Shown here in pieces: positions 28,618 to 37,559 of a DNA stretch of 64,000 nucleotides. The position numbers were made by a program, and so were the translations under genes. The stretch is from CAYYMH01 sp964472785 (GTDB taxonomy: Bacteria > Zhuqueibacterota > Zhuqueibacteria > Thermofontimicrobiales > Thermofontimicrobiaceae). Location: assembly GCA_964472785.1 (NCBI GenBank), contig CAYYMH010000009.1, positions 51,525 to 115,524 on the forward strand, given 5' to 3'. Positions within the stretch are counted from its first letter, which is position 1. Each line of letters opens with the position of its first letter. Under the pieces are notes generated by a model, which saw only the letters and a list, made by a program, of their open reading frames with translations, searched no databases and had not been told where the DNA came from.

Positions 28618-31548
28618 TTATTCAATCGTTCCACTTTCGTTAATAAATAACGAATTAAAATCGTCAACCCCCTCAATTGGTTCCTGCTCAATTTCTTTCG
28701 TTTTGGTATCGAAATAAATTTCTTGAAAGTATTTTTCTTTTTCTAATTTTTCCAGCCTGATTTTTTCAGCTTCGACTTCTTTTTGGATTTTCATGAGCTC
28801 AGTGTCAAACCGATTGATTCTTCGCTCCAGTTCTTCTTTTTTCTTTTCTAAAATTGACTGGATTTTAGATACATTTTTGGATAAACTGACAACCTGCAGA
28901 TCGTGCTGTCTGTATAAAGTAAAATTAATATCACTTATGCCAAACCCAGAAAAATTTGCCCATTTGACTGTCTCTGTATTCAGGTCATCCACACGATTAC
29001 GAGATAGCCAGATTTGAAATCGATTCAATTGGTTATTCAAATCTCTTAAATCTTCTTCCAATATCTCCAAATCAATCACCACATCCATGCCGATCTTATC
29101 ATCGCTAATTACGCCAAGCTCGTTTATAATATCCAAATCTTTTTGGATGCTCTGCTTTTCAAATAAAAGTTCTCTGGCAAGTTTATTCTCAATCTCCTTC
29201 CTATAAATGATGCCCCCCTCTTTAGTTGCCAGCGGATAATCGAGAAAGTAGCTGATATTACTAACCGGCTGATTCAACTGGTATCCGCGTAAAACAGCAA
29301 CAAGTCGATTTCGTTGTTCGAGCGCATCTTTTAACATCTGTTCATTTTCATTTTCTTCAGCAAATTGAATGATGTTATTAAACTGCTCAATCTGTCGTAA
29401 AATTACCTTGCGCTCACTGCTATATTCAGATAGCATCCGGCTGCTCACTGCGCCACGGTAGCGAAATGAAGTTAACGCATTCTCGATCAAATTTCGAATC
29501 CGAAGCACCTTGGGATACAACTCTCGGTTTTGCTGCTCCAACACCCTTTCTTCCAAATTTTCCAATTCATCTAACTGATTTAAGATTCTCTTTCTCTCCT
29601 GGTTGTATTCTTTGACTTTATTGAGAACCTGCTTTGAATCGGCGACATATCTCAAATCATTCAACGCATCCTGAGTTCGGTCCTGAATCCGTTTGCAATG
29701 AGCAGACAAAACCATCGCTTCATAAGTGTAATTAGACATCAAATAATTATTACATATCAAATCGACCTTATTGATGGCATTATTGTAATTCCCTTTTTTC
29801 AAATCAATCCAAGCCTGCCCCATCAAGCTTTTATCATAATTATATCCTTTGGAAATTTGAAGGAAATAACTGCCTGCCTTGTCATATTCTCCCCGCTGAT
29901 AAAAAAAATATCCCAATTTTAGCAATGACTCATTTCTGATAATTGCCACATTTAAATCTGTCCATGGATAATTCTCTTTATTGGTTAGTTCTTCGAAATA
30001 TTTCTTTGCTTGATCAAAACGATCTATATTTAAAAATACCAACGCCTGTAAATACCTCGCCACCATAGAATATTTCGAATCAGCAGGAACGGTGTCCAGT
30101 ATTTCACTTGCCTCATCGAAATGACGTTTATGCGCTAACCGAAAAGCGGCCAGGTATCGGATTTTGTTCAGATCTTCACGTTCTAAATTTTTCTTTTTTT
30201 CAACTTCTTCTAATTTATAATAATAAAAGAAAAATCGTTCGTCGTTATTATAGATATGATTGATCGCTGCCAATCGGAGCAAACTCTGACAATAAAATTT
30301 TGAGTTTGGGTGTTCTTGTATAATCGTGGAATAGCCTTCAGACGCAACATCAAAATATTCGTTAGCGTAATTCGACTCACTCCGGTAAAAAATCACCCCA
30401 TCCAGATCATCATAATATGAGGAGTATCCCTCGAAAATATGACGAAACTCCTTTGCCGCCAATTCGAACCGACCATCTGCGTAATTAAGCAGCGCATCAC
30501 TGATTTCCGCTTCCAACATCCGATCCCGTTGTTGCGAGCTCCCGGTCTTTAACAACCGATCCCGGATAATACGGTATTTGGTGTACTTAGCCTGGTACCC
30601 GGCAATTTTTTTGGCCTTCCAGTCTTTAAAATATTCGGAGATTGTCACTCCCTGAAACGTATCTGCTTTTGCGTAACCGAATAAATTCAAAATTCTTTCA
30701 TCGATATGTGTTACCAGCTTTTGTCTAATCTGATCGATATCCATTTGGGCTGTAGAATCGTCAACCGATTGTTGTTTAAATTGTTCTAATTTTCTCAAAA
30801 TCTCGACAACATTCGCCGCCTCCTCAATATACTGATCGACAACCTGATCTGGTGTTGTTCCGGCAATGTAGCTGTCCTCAACAATTCGTATGATACGTTC
30901 TTTTTGTTCAGTCAATTGTTTCACTATTTGATTGTCACCAACCACAGATGCTCTCTTTTGGAAATAATCCACATCTTCATAAATATCCAACAGTCGCTTC
31001 ATTTCCCGAGAGTAATCATGAATCATCTCTGCAACTTCTTGATTCGACATCTCACTTCTTTTCAACTTAAACTCATCCAGCGCCTGCTCCAATTGTTCCT
31101 TTATTTGTTCCACCTCGTTCAGAAGTTTAAGATCATCTTTCCGTTGGACAATGAACGCCAGCCTGTCAATTTCCAGAATAATTTCTTTGATGGCTTTGAT
31201 TTCATTATTGTAATCCTCGATCAACCGATCACTTTCACCGTAGATCAAATTAAATCCGATGTCGTTTTCAGATAGAAAATTTTCTTTCCGTTTCCGGAGT
31301 TCATTATTAATATTTTTAATCATATCGGCCAAAACGCTTTCGCGGTGGGACATACTTTTCAAAAAGCGCTTTGTCTTGATATCCAAATAAAACTCCAGCC
31401 TGGAATCAAAGTCTATGGTTATGTCGTCAGCCGGTCTGTTGGGCACCGGAAGCGAATACGCGGTAAATGCAACGAAGAAAATTATTAAACTGGTAATAAT
31501 TGCTTTATAAACTGAAAAGTACGATGTATGAGTTTTCTTGTCACTCAT
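28618..31548 (-). CDS. Exported coiled-coil/TPR protein
   Basis: About 976 residues after start correction. An N-terminal hydrophobic segment (about 14-34, ending near AYSLP) is a signal or anchor. Long coiled coils (about 60-330) precede TPR-like repeats (about 370-650), then a second coiled-coil region (about 660-970). The longer reading from 31626 would begin at a TTG that is the -35 box of a predicted promoter, so I place the start at ATG 31548. It is the first gene of the TPR-ExbBD-AgmX operon and ends 32 bases before the giant TPR gene. No enzymatic motif is seen. Confidence 0.83.
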   Translation of the reverse strand: MSDKKTHTSYFSVYKAIITSLIIFFVAFTAYSLPVPNRPADDITIDFDSRLEFYLDIKTKRFLKSMSHRESVLADMIKNINNELRKRKENFLSENDIGFNLIYGESDRLIEDYNNEIKAIKEIILEIDRLAFIVQRKDDLKLLNEVEQIKEQLEQALDEFKLKRSEMSNQEVAEMIHDYSREMKRLLDIYEDVDYFQKRASVVGDNQIVKQLTEQKERIIRIVEDSYIAGTTPDQVVDQYIEEAANVVEILRKLEQFKQQSVDDSTAQMDIDQIRQKLVTHIDERILNLFGYAKADTFQGVTISEYFKDWKAKKIAGYQAKYTKYRIIRDRLLKTGSSQQRDRMLEAEISDALLNYADGRFELAAKEFRHIFEGYSSYYDDLDGVIFYRSESNYANEYFDVASEGYSTIIQEHPNSKFYCQSLLRLAAINHIYNNDERFFFYYYKLEEVEKKKNLEREDLNKIRYLAAFRLAHKRHFDEASEILDTVPADSKYSMVARYLQALVFLNIDRFDQAKKYFEELTNKENYPWTDLNVAIIRNESLLKLGYFFYQRGEYDKAGSYFLQISKGYNYDKSLMGQAWIDLKKGNYNNAINKVDLICNNYLMSNYTYEAMVLSAHCKRIQDRTQDALNDLRYVADSKQVLNKVKEYNQERKRILNQLDELENLEERVLEQQNRELYPKVLRIRNLIENALTSFRYRGAVSSRMLSEYSSERKVILRQIEQFNNIIQFAEENENEQMLKDALEQRNRLVAVLRGYQLNQPVSNISYFLDYPLATKEGGIIYRKEIENKLARELLFEKQSIQKDLDIINELGVISDDKIGMDVVIDLEILEEDLRDLNNQLNRFQIWLSRNRVDDLNTETVKWANFSGFGISDINFTLYRQHDLQVVSLSKNVSKIQSILEKKKEELERRINRFDTELMKIQKEVEAEKIRLEKLEKEKYFQEIYFDTKTKEIEQEPIEGVDDFNSLFINESGTIE

Positions 31549-31597
31549 GATGTCATCATCCCCGAAGTTAATTACGTGATATGCGGTATTCTTAAAA

Positions 31598-31626
31598 AAT
31601 TTATCAGCTACTATTCCGGTGGTCAA
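31598..31626 (-). promoter_or_regulatory. Predicted promoter of the TPR-ExbBD-AgmX operon
   Basis: On the minus strand, TTGACC (31626-31621) and TAAATT (31603-31598) are separated by 17 bases, with the expected transcript start near 31590. This leaves a leader of about 40 bases to the ATG at 31548 and argues against the longer ORF start. Confidence 0.55.
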
Positions 31627-32510
31627 AAGCTAACCACCGAGTACCTTGAAACCACAGAGGTTTTTTTAATGAATTGTTAAATTTTGTCTTCAAACACCAA
31701 ACAGTCATTGGTCTCTGTGATTTTTGCTTTTTGCCTGAATGGTAACAAAAACTTAAAAGATAAACAAATTAATTTATTTCAGAATTATAGGTATAATAAA
31801 ATATCTATCACATTATTTGCTGTAAAAACGGAACAGCATTTTGAAGACCGATCACAAGCATATCAAAACTTACCCATGATTTAACAGAGATATAATGAAA
31901 AAAAATAATGCTACAGGATTGATCTTCCCCCTATAGCATAAATTTTACATAACGATTCACATAAATTTAATGAATTTTTTTCTGCAATTTTAATGCCATT
32001 TATTGTGATTGTAGTTATAGGAAAATATTTAAATTAACAATAAAATGGTTTCCGGTTGAAAATCTCGTGTATTGCGATGTTAACCATCTGATTATTTGCA
32101 GATTATTCGCCTGATTAAAAATTATTTCTTAAATAATAATACAGTTACAGTCCAAAATTTTTATTGTGGGGGAATATTTTAAAAAAATATAAAATTTGTA
32201 GTGTGATGATTCATTGTTTCAGATAGAAACAAATGAGGAAGATCAATATCATGACCGAGTTATCTTTTTAATTTACAGACAATTAATATCATTGTGTGGT
32301 GCTTATAAAATGAAAGAATGGAAATGATATCTGAAAAAACATTTTATTTTAAAATGAAACAAACCAACAGAAAAATCTTTTCGTAATTTTTCATCTCTTT
32401 CTATGGACATGGGAAGCCCACATGCCCAATTACGAAAGGATTATGAAGCGCTTTTGGAGCGCATAACTGCACTGTGCAACCGTTGAAACTCGATTAATAA
32501 TTTTTACGGT
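31627..32510. other. Long AT-rich gap without a gene
   Basis: Nearly 900 bases between the bactofilin gene and the TPR operon. It is AT-rich with frequent short stops in all frames; the only plus-strand ORF (31684-31884) has a TTG start, no Shine-Dalgarno and no recognizable product. A small hairpin GCGCTtttggAGCGC lies at 32448-32462, about 50 bases beyond the bactofilin stop, without a clear T-run on the minus strand. Confidence 0.5.
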
Positions 32511-32933
32511 TTATTTTTCGATTGATTGCTCTTTTAAAGGCAACGTGTCTGTTTTTAGACCACTTTTCATTTTTTTCTCATCTTCCATGGTACACTGTCC
32601 GTCAAACACAGCACCATCATCAATAACCAACCGTTCTGCTTTCATCTCACCATGAAAAATTGCCTTCGACTCTAAGACAACTTTTCCTTCAACGTGTAAT
32701 TTTCCGACTATTTTTCCACCAATGATCGCATTTTTAGCCTTTACATTACCTTCGATTTCACCGTCTTTGCCAATGATCAAAGAATCATTTGTTTCAACAT
32801 CCCCCTTTATTCTGCCATCAATTCGAATACTGTTATCAATTTTCAATGTACCTTCAACATAAGTTCCTTTTCCGACAATGGTGTTCAAATCGCCAGATTT
32901 AGAAGTTGCGCTGTCGTCTTTCTTTCCCAACAT
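32511..32933 (-). CDS. Bactofilin (polymer-forming cytoskeletal protein)
   Basis: A 140-residue DUF583 protein. The central region (about 20-115) is a short-period beta-helix with repeated I/V-x-G spacing, for example SIRIDGRIKGDVETNDSL, and flexible ends. Bactofilins polymerize without nucleotide and localize cell-wall enzymes or chromosome partitioning factors. AAGGGAG precedes the ATG. The M23 peptidase gene lies 35 bases upstream, and parB/parA beyond it, a neighbourhood that fits both roles. Confidence 0.92.
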   Translation of the reverse strand: MLGKKDDSATSKSGDLNTIVGKGTYVEGTLKIDNSIRIDGRIKGDVETNDSLIIGKDGEIEGNVKAKNAIIGGKIVGKLHVEGKVVLESKAIFHGEMKAERLVIDDGAVFDGQCTMEDEKKMKSGLKTDTLPLKEQSIEK

Positions 32934-32968
32934 TATTCTCCCTTTTGATTTTTTTAATGCTCGCTAAT

Positions 32969-33850
32969 TTATTTATTTTGAAAATATAAAAGATATTTTT
33001 TAGGATCAACCGGTTTTCCGTCTTTCCAGACTTCAAAATGTAAATGAGGCGCTGTGCTTCTCCCCGAGCTACCCAGCAAGGCAATAGTTTCACCTTTTCT
33101 GACATAGGTTTTTTCTTTTTTGAGAAGAACCTGATTATGTCCATAAAAGGTCATAAAATTATTCAAATGATCCACAATGACCAGATTCCCCAAATCATCC
33201 GTCCAGTTTGAAAAAATGATCACACCATCCGCAGCAACACTCACCTCGGTGCCGCGATTCGTAGCGATATCAATTCCCAAATGGTCAGGCAGAAACCAAT
33301 CATCGCTTCGAAAATCCGTAGTCAAAAAGCCCTCCACTGGTAATAACGTCGGAGTATTCCTCGCAAAAGAATGATAGCTACTTTTTGTTCGTGTCAGGAA
33401 AAAATCGAGCTGACTATCATTAGCCGATGCATCGCCCGCGTAAACGCCTTCATCCATAAGCATCGAGCTTGACACCAAATTCACGTTTCGTCTCAAATTA
33501 TCTAACATATCTGATTTCTGTCCGTCACTTATTTCAAAGCTCTTATCCACACCCAGGGCATTTCGAAATCGGGTGTAAAACTGTACCATTTCCTGCACCT
33601 GATCATAGAGCGAGTAAACCTGACTGTTATCTTCTTTCAAGTTTATATTTTCAATCTCAAGTTGCTTTCGATATCGATTTGTCACTGCAAATTTGTAATA
33701 AAACAGAGCGCCAAAAAAAATATGCACAACCAAAATTATCGAAATTACTGCTAAAATTTTGGCTGTTTTTATTTTCATCTTGAAACTTATCGGATCACTA
33801 TAATCATCCGGTATCAATAATATGGTTACATTTTGTTTTCTCTTTTTCAT
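32969..33850 (-). CDS. M23 family metallopeptidase, membrane-anchored
   Basis: A 293-residue protein with an N-terminal membrane anchor (about 31-52), a coiled-coil linker (about 58-95) and a C-terminal LytM/M23 domain (about 175-285). Zinc ligands are visible: H190 and D194 in HLGID, H271 in HLHFEVW, with H238 in the YGHN segment. It should cleave peptidoglycan cross-bridges in the periplasm or regulate amidases. Pairing with bactofilin is a common arrangement in which bactofilin positions the hydrolase for cell shape. The ATG lacks a strong Shine-Dalgarno. Confidence 0.92.
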   Translation of the reverse strand: MKKRKQNVTILLIPDDYSDPISFKMKIKTAKILAVISIILVVHIFFGALFYYKFAVTNRYRKQLEIENINLKEDNSQVYSLYDQVQEMVQFYTRFRNALGVDKSFEISDGQKSDMLDNLRRNVNLVSSSMLMDEGVYAGDASANDSQLDFFLTRTKSSYHSFARNTPTLLPVEGFLTTDFRSDDWFLPDHLGIDIATNRGTEVSVAADGVIIFSNWTDDLGNLVIVDHLNNFMTFYGHNQVLLKKEKTYVRKGETIALLGSSGRSTAPHLHFEVWKDGKPVDPKKYLLYFQNK

Positions 33851-33880
33851 GGCTTAATATCAATTTTTGTTTAATAATTT

Positions 33881-34732
33881 TTATTCCATCAATTCTATTA
33901 AACGTTCTAATTCTTCATCAGAGTAATATTCCACCTCGATCACACCGCCTCTTTTACCGTACTTAATTTTCACTTGCGTTCCCAAAGACATTCTCAATTT
34001 TTCCTCAGCTTCTAAAATGTAATACGGCTTTTCCGGCGTTTTTTTAACCTGGGTGTCTTTTTCACCAGCTTTTTTTACGGCGCGTTCGACCTCCCTCACC
34101 GAGATGTTATTTTTGACGATCTTCTTCCAAATATTTTTTTGAAGTTCCTTATCTTCAATCGTAATCAACGCCCGTCCATGCCCCATATTTAATTCACCGT
34201 TTTCAAGACTCTCCTGAATATAAGATGGCAATTTCAGAAGCCGCAAAAAATTTGTCACCGTCGAACGTTCCTTACCAACGCGCCTGGACACTTCCTCTTG
34301 CGTTAGTTGACAATCTGTGATTAATTTCTCATAAGCCCTGGCAATATCAAGCGGATTCAGATCTTCCCGCTGAATATTCTCGATAAGCGAGAGTTCAAGC
34401 ATTTCCTCGTCGCTCTGGACATCCAAAACAAAAGCGGGTACGCGTTCGATATTCAAAGCCGAGACCGCCCTCAACCGTCTTTCTCCGGCAATTAACTCAT
34501 ATTCATTGTCCACCTTGCGAACCGTCAGCGGTTGAATAATACCTTTCTCGGCAATCGAATTTTTAAGATCCTCAAGTTTAGACTCATTAAATTTGGCTCT
34601 GGGTTGAAATGGATTGGGACGTATTTTCTGGACTTCGATATCCTGAATTGCGTTTGAACGTTCTTCAGATTCATCTTCGGGAATATCCGGAATCAAGGCA
34701 CGAAGCCCTTTTCCCAGTCTTTTATTTGCCAT
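33881..34732 (-). CDS. parB: Chromosome-partitioning protein ParB
   Basis: A 283-residue ParB/Spo0J protein. The N-terminal CTPase/ParB domain (about 28-120) includes GERRLRA. A helix-turn-helix follows (about 125-205, with LTQEEVSRRVGKERSTVTNF), then a short C-terminal dimerization segment. It loads on parS near the origin with ParA. The start overlaps the end of parA by 11 bases. I saw no parS-like 16-mer in this window. Confidence 0.95.
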   Translation of the reverse strand: MANKRLGKGLRALIPDIPEDESEERSNAIQDIEVQKIRPNPFQPRAKFNESKLEDLKNSIAEKGIIQPLTVRKVDNEYELIAGERRLRAVSALNIERVPAFVLDVQSDEEMLELSLIENIQREDLNPLDIARAYEKLITDCQLTQEEVSRRVGKERSTVTNFLRLLKLPSYIQESLENGELNMGHGRALITIEDKELQKNIWKKIVKNNISVREVERAVKKAGEKDTQVKKTPEKPYYILEAEEKLRMSLGTQVKIKYGKRGGVIEVEYYSDEELERLIELME

Positions 34733-35486
34733 TTTTGATTATTTCCTCTGCTAAACTCATATAGTTTTCAGCACCTGTGGAAACAGCATCGTATAAAATA
34801 ATTGGTTTACCAAAACTGGGGGCTTCGCTAATTCTGACATTTCGATTGATTATCGTATCAAACACTTTTTTGTCAAAAAACTTTCTCACATCTTCTGCAA
34901 CCTGTCGTGACAGATTCAACCGTCCGTCGTACATTGTTAAAATTACACCTTCTATTTCAAGTCTTTTATTGAGATGCTTTTGTACCAACCGAATCGTATT
35001 CAACAATTGGCTCAATCCTTCCAATGCGTAATATTCACATTGTATCGGGATCAGCACTGAGTCTGAAGCGGTCATCGCATTTAATGTTAACAATCCAAGA
35101 GACGGCGGACAATCGATAAAAATGTAGTCATATTTATCCTTAATTTCAGGGAGAATTCCTGATAATATTTTTTCTCTCGACATCGTCGAAACCAGTTCGA
35201 TCTCAGCGCCGACAAGGTCTTGATTCGATGGCACCAGATCCAAATATTTCAAGTCCGTTTTTAGAATCGTCTGCTTTATATTGGCGCCCTTAATGAGCAC
35301 ATTGTAAATACTTTTATTAATTTTTTTTGCGTCAAATCCGAGTCCGCTCGTGGTATTCGCCTGCGGATCTATATCAACAAGAAGTACAGAATATTCGCCA
35401 ACAGCCAAACAAGCTGATAAATTGATTGCCGTCGTTGTTTTTCCGACCCCGCCTTTTTGGTTGGCAATCGTAATAATTTTGCCCAT
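34722..35486 (-). CDS. parA: Chromosome-partitioning ATPase ParA (Soj)
   Basis: A 254-residue deviant Walker ATPase. KGGVGKTTT near residue 10 is the deviant Walker A; the following IDPQANTTSG and the IDCPPSLG motif are conserved. The ATG at 35486 is preferred over an in-frame TTG twelve bases earlier because GGAGGA sits just upstream. It heads the operon parA-parB-M23-bactofilin and has a consensus-like promoter at 35520-35548. Confidence 0.95.
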   Translation of the reverse strand: MGKIITIANQKGGVGKTTTAINLSACLAVGEYSVLLVDIDPQANTTSGLGFDAKKINKSIYNVLIKGANIKQTILKTDLKYLDLVPSNQDLVGAEIELVSTMSREKILSGILPEIKDKYDYIFIDCPPSLGLLTLNAMTASDSVLIPIQCEYYALEGLSQLLNTIRLVQKHLNKRLEIEGVILTMYDGRLNLSRQVAEDVRKFFDKKVFDTIINRNVRISEAPSFGKPIILYDAVSTGAENYMSLAEEIIKNGK

Positions 35487-35519
35487 TGAATCCTCCAAAT
35501 TTTCAGCCTAAATATTTTC

Positions 35520-35548
35520 AATATACCATATTATTGGCTTAAAATCAA
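35520..35548 (-). promoter_or_regulatory. Predicted promoter of parAB-M23-bactofilin operon
   Basis: On the minus strand, TTGATT (-35) and TATATT (-10) are separated by 17 bases, 34 bases before the parA ATG. Evidence is consensus match and position. Confidence 0.55.
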
Positions 35549-35648
35549 GATAAAAATTATTAACCTCGGGTATTTAATCCTATTGGTCTTTTACAATGTG
35601 ACGTGAAAGGAATTAGATGTGTTTTCAAACAATTCACGATTCAAAACG

Positions 35649-36782
35649 TTATTTTAATGCCTCAACCTTTTGTTCAAAATTTCTACCATAAGAAAATTCA
35701 CCCATATCATATTCCCATTGATCCGTTACTATGAAATTGGCTAAATTTTTACCAAGCGCCGGCCCAAGCATAAAACCGTGCCCGCACATTGCGACAGAGA
35801 CATAATAACCCGGAATATCCGTTTTATCAACAATGGGATTCCCATCCGGAGTCATCGTGTACGAACCTGCCCATTGTCTTAATACTGTTATATTTTCCAG
35901 CGCCGGCACCAACCGAATCATCCGTCGAGACATTTCTGTCAAAAATTCAAACGTTGTATCCACACTTTTTCCCGGCACACGCTTTTCAGGAGTATAACAA
36001 CCAATGATCTGTCCGGTTAATCGCTGCTGAAAGTAACAGCCGTCCGGTCTGTAATCTACAATCATTGGCATTTGTACATATTTGACTCCCTCTGTAATCA
36101 ACGCTTCATGACGCTCCGGTTCGATTGGCAGCTCCAGTCCGACCATCTTCCCGATATCATAACCGTCCGGTCCTGCTGCATTTAACACTTTAGGCGCTGA
36201 AAAAGTTCGCCCGCTGTGACAGGTAACCTCGAATTTATCTGTACCTTCATTATCTATCGCTACCACTTCTTCGCGTGTTAAAACTGTACTCCCCATTTCT
36301 TTCATCCCTAACATATATCCTTTAATCACGAAAAAAGGATCTGCTTGTCCATCTGTGGGACACCATGTTCCCCCCAACATCCCATCAACATTGATATAGG
36401 GAAATTTTTCTTTAATTTCTTGAGAAGAAAGAAATCGGACGTCCAATCCCATTGAGTGCTGAAGTTCCATCACATCTAAAAAAGACTGCTTTTTCTCTTC
36501 ATTGTGAGCCAAAAATAAATACCCGGAAGGTTTCCACTCCACGGAAATGCCAAAATCCTTTTCCATCTGCTCGAACAGTCGAACGCTTTCCATGGCAACC
36601 CGAATGGTCGTCTCTGTCGAAAACTGGGCGCGAATTCCGCCGATGCACCTGCCGGTCGAACCTGATCCTAAATAGCTTTTCTCTAACAAAAGTACTCGCT
36701 GTCCACGCTGAGAAAGATAATAGCCGGTTGCCGTTCCAATAATGCCGCCGCCGATAATGATTACATCAAACTCATTTTTCAT
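35649..36782 (-). CDS. FAD-dependent amine/imino-acid oxidoreductase (DAO family subunit)
   Basis: A roughly 377-residue DAO-family flavoprotein similar to sarcosine oxidase beta, HcnC and dye-linked proline dehydrogenase beta subunits. The dinucleotide-binding GGGIIGTATGYYL is at the N-terminus and GHGFMLGPALG, the FAD-contacting C-terminal motif, near 350. It probably carries the substrate-oxidizing site of a multi-subunit dehydrogenase encoded with the three upstream genes. Start ATG 36782 is best spaced from AGGAG (nine bases); the upstream gene overlaps by about 10 bases. Substrate could be L-proline, D-hydroxyproline, sarcosine, glycine or another amine; sequence alone does not say. Confidence 0.87.
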   Translation of the reverse strand: MKNEFDVIIIGGGIIGTATGYYLSQRGQRVLLLEKSYLGSGSTGRCIGGIRAQFSTETTIRVAMESVRLFEQMEKDFGISVEWKPSGYLFLAHNEEKKQSFLDVMELQHSMGLDVRFLSSQEIKEKFPYINVDGMLGGTWCPTDGQADPFFVIKGYMLGMKEMGSTVLTREEVVAIDNEGTDKFEVTCHSGRTFSAPKVLNAAGPDGYDIGKMVGLELPIEPERHEALITEGVKYVQMPMIVDYRPDGCYFQQRLTGQIIGCYTPEKRVPGKSVDTTFEFLTEMSRRMIRLVPALENITVLRQWAGSYTMTPDGNPIVDKTDIPGYYVSVAMCGHGFMLGPALGKNLANFIVTDQWEYDMGEFSYGRNFEQKVEALK

Positions 36783-37053
36783 CTTCATCAACTCCTGCCA
36801 GGATTTTCATCGGAACTGTTTTCAATGGGGGTCTAAAGCTGGGTTTCCAGACTTCCGCAATGGGTTTGCCCGTCCGCTGTGAAATAATTTGCGCAATCAA
36901 TCGCCCGCACGTCCTGCCCTGACAAGGGCCCATGCCAGCCCGAATTCCTTTTTTAATCTCTGTCACCGTGGTCATACCCATATCAATCGCATCGACGATA
37001 TCCTGATACGTAATATCTTCACACCGGCAAATTATTGTATCTTTAGTCACCAT
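36772..37053 (-). CDS. BFD-like [2Fe-2S]-binding subunit
   Basis: A 93-residue protein with a bacterioferritin-associated ferredoxin-like [2Fe-2S] domain. Four cysteines are in CRCED (about 9-11) and CQGRTC (about 44-49). In related oxidoreductases this domain is often fused to the FAD subunit; here it stands alone. GAAGGA precedes the ATG. It lies between the ferredoxin gene and the DAO gene, and is likely the electron relay between the two flavin subunits. Confidence 0.87.
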   Translation of the reverse strand: MVTKDTIICRCEDITYQDIVDAIDMGMTTVTEIKKGIRAGMGPCQGRTCGRLIAQIISQRTGKPIAEVWKPSFRPPLKTVPMKILAGVDEDEK

Positions 37054-37070
37054 AAAAAATCCTTCATCAG

Positions 37071-37559
37071 TTACTTCATCCGTTTGAAAAAGCGTACATC
37101 CAAAGATAAGCGTCTCGGCACTTTTAGATACACCACCGCCGTTCGATCAAATCCTTTTGGATTTCTTACTTTTCTTACTTTCCCCTCACCGATAGCTTCC
37201 CCCGCTCTGTTAAACAGCTTGACCTTGTCCCCAACTTCAGGCAACGGTTTGAATTCGTAGGGGAGACCGACCTCGGCAAAATCGTCATCAAGACTTTCAT
37301 CCACCGAAAAGATGGCCAATCCCGGGCAATTGGCGATACAGATACCGCAGCCGTTGCATTTATCAAAATCGACCTCGGGAATGTTTGTGATCTCGCCTTC
37401 AATAGTAATCGCTCCCTGAGGACAGACTGTCGCGCACGGATTGCAGGGAATGTTTTGAACGCATTCGATCATCACCGTCCGTCCCTTTTTTCTCCTCTCT
37501 TTGGACGGGATATCCACATCCTCCAACGTCAATATGCCGCTCTTTTCATAATCACTCAT
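37071..37559 (-). CDS. 4Fe-4S dicluster ferredoxin-type subunit
   Basis: About 162 residues with two clusters of cysteines: CNPCATVCP and CNGCGICIANCPG, typical of [4Fe-4S] ferredoxins. A C-terminal extension (about 100-162) has no recognized domain. The ATG at 37559 follows AAGGAGG, so the longer ORF start upstream is rejected; the gene overlaps the end of the 2Fe-2S/FAD subunit by eight bases. It probably passes electrons from the dehydrogenase to a membrane carrier or soluble ferredoxin. Confidence 0.87.
   Translation of the reverse strand: MSDYEKSGILTLEDVDIPSKERRKKGRTVMIECVQNIPCNPCATVCPQGAITIEGEITNIPEVDFDKCNGCGICIANCPGLAIFSVDESLDDDFAEVGLPYEFKPLPEVGDKVKLFNRAGEAIGEGKVRKVRNPKGFDRTAVVYLKVPRRLSLDVRFFKRMK

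Noticed and set aside
28618..31626. Long start of the coiled-coil/TPR gene at 31626
   Set aside because: That TTG is part of the predicted -35 element TTGACC; the signal-like segment fits the ATG at 31548.
31684..31884. 66-codon plus-strand ORF
   Set aside because: TTG start, no Shine-Dalgarno, AT-rich composition and no homology I recognize.
33881..35486. Replication origin with parS sites near parAB
   Set aside because: No parS-like 16-mer, DnaA-box cluster or dnaA/rpmH genes were seen in the window.
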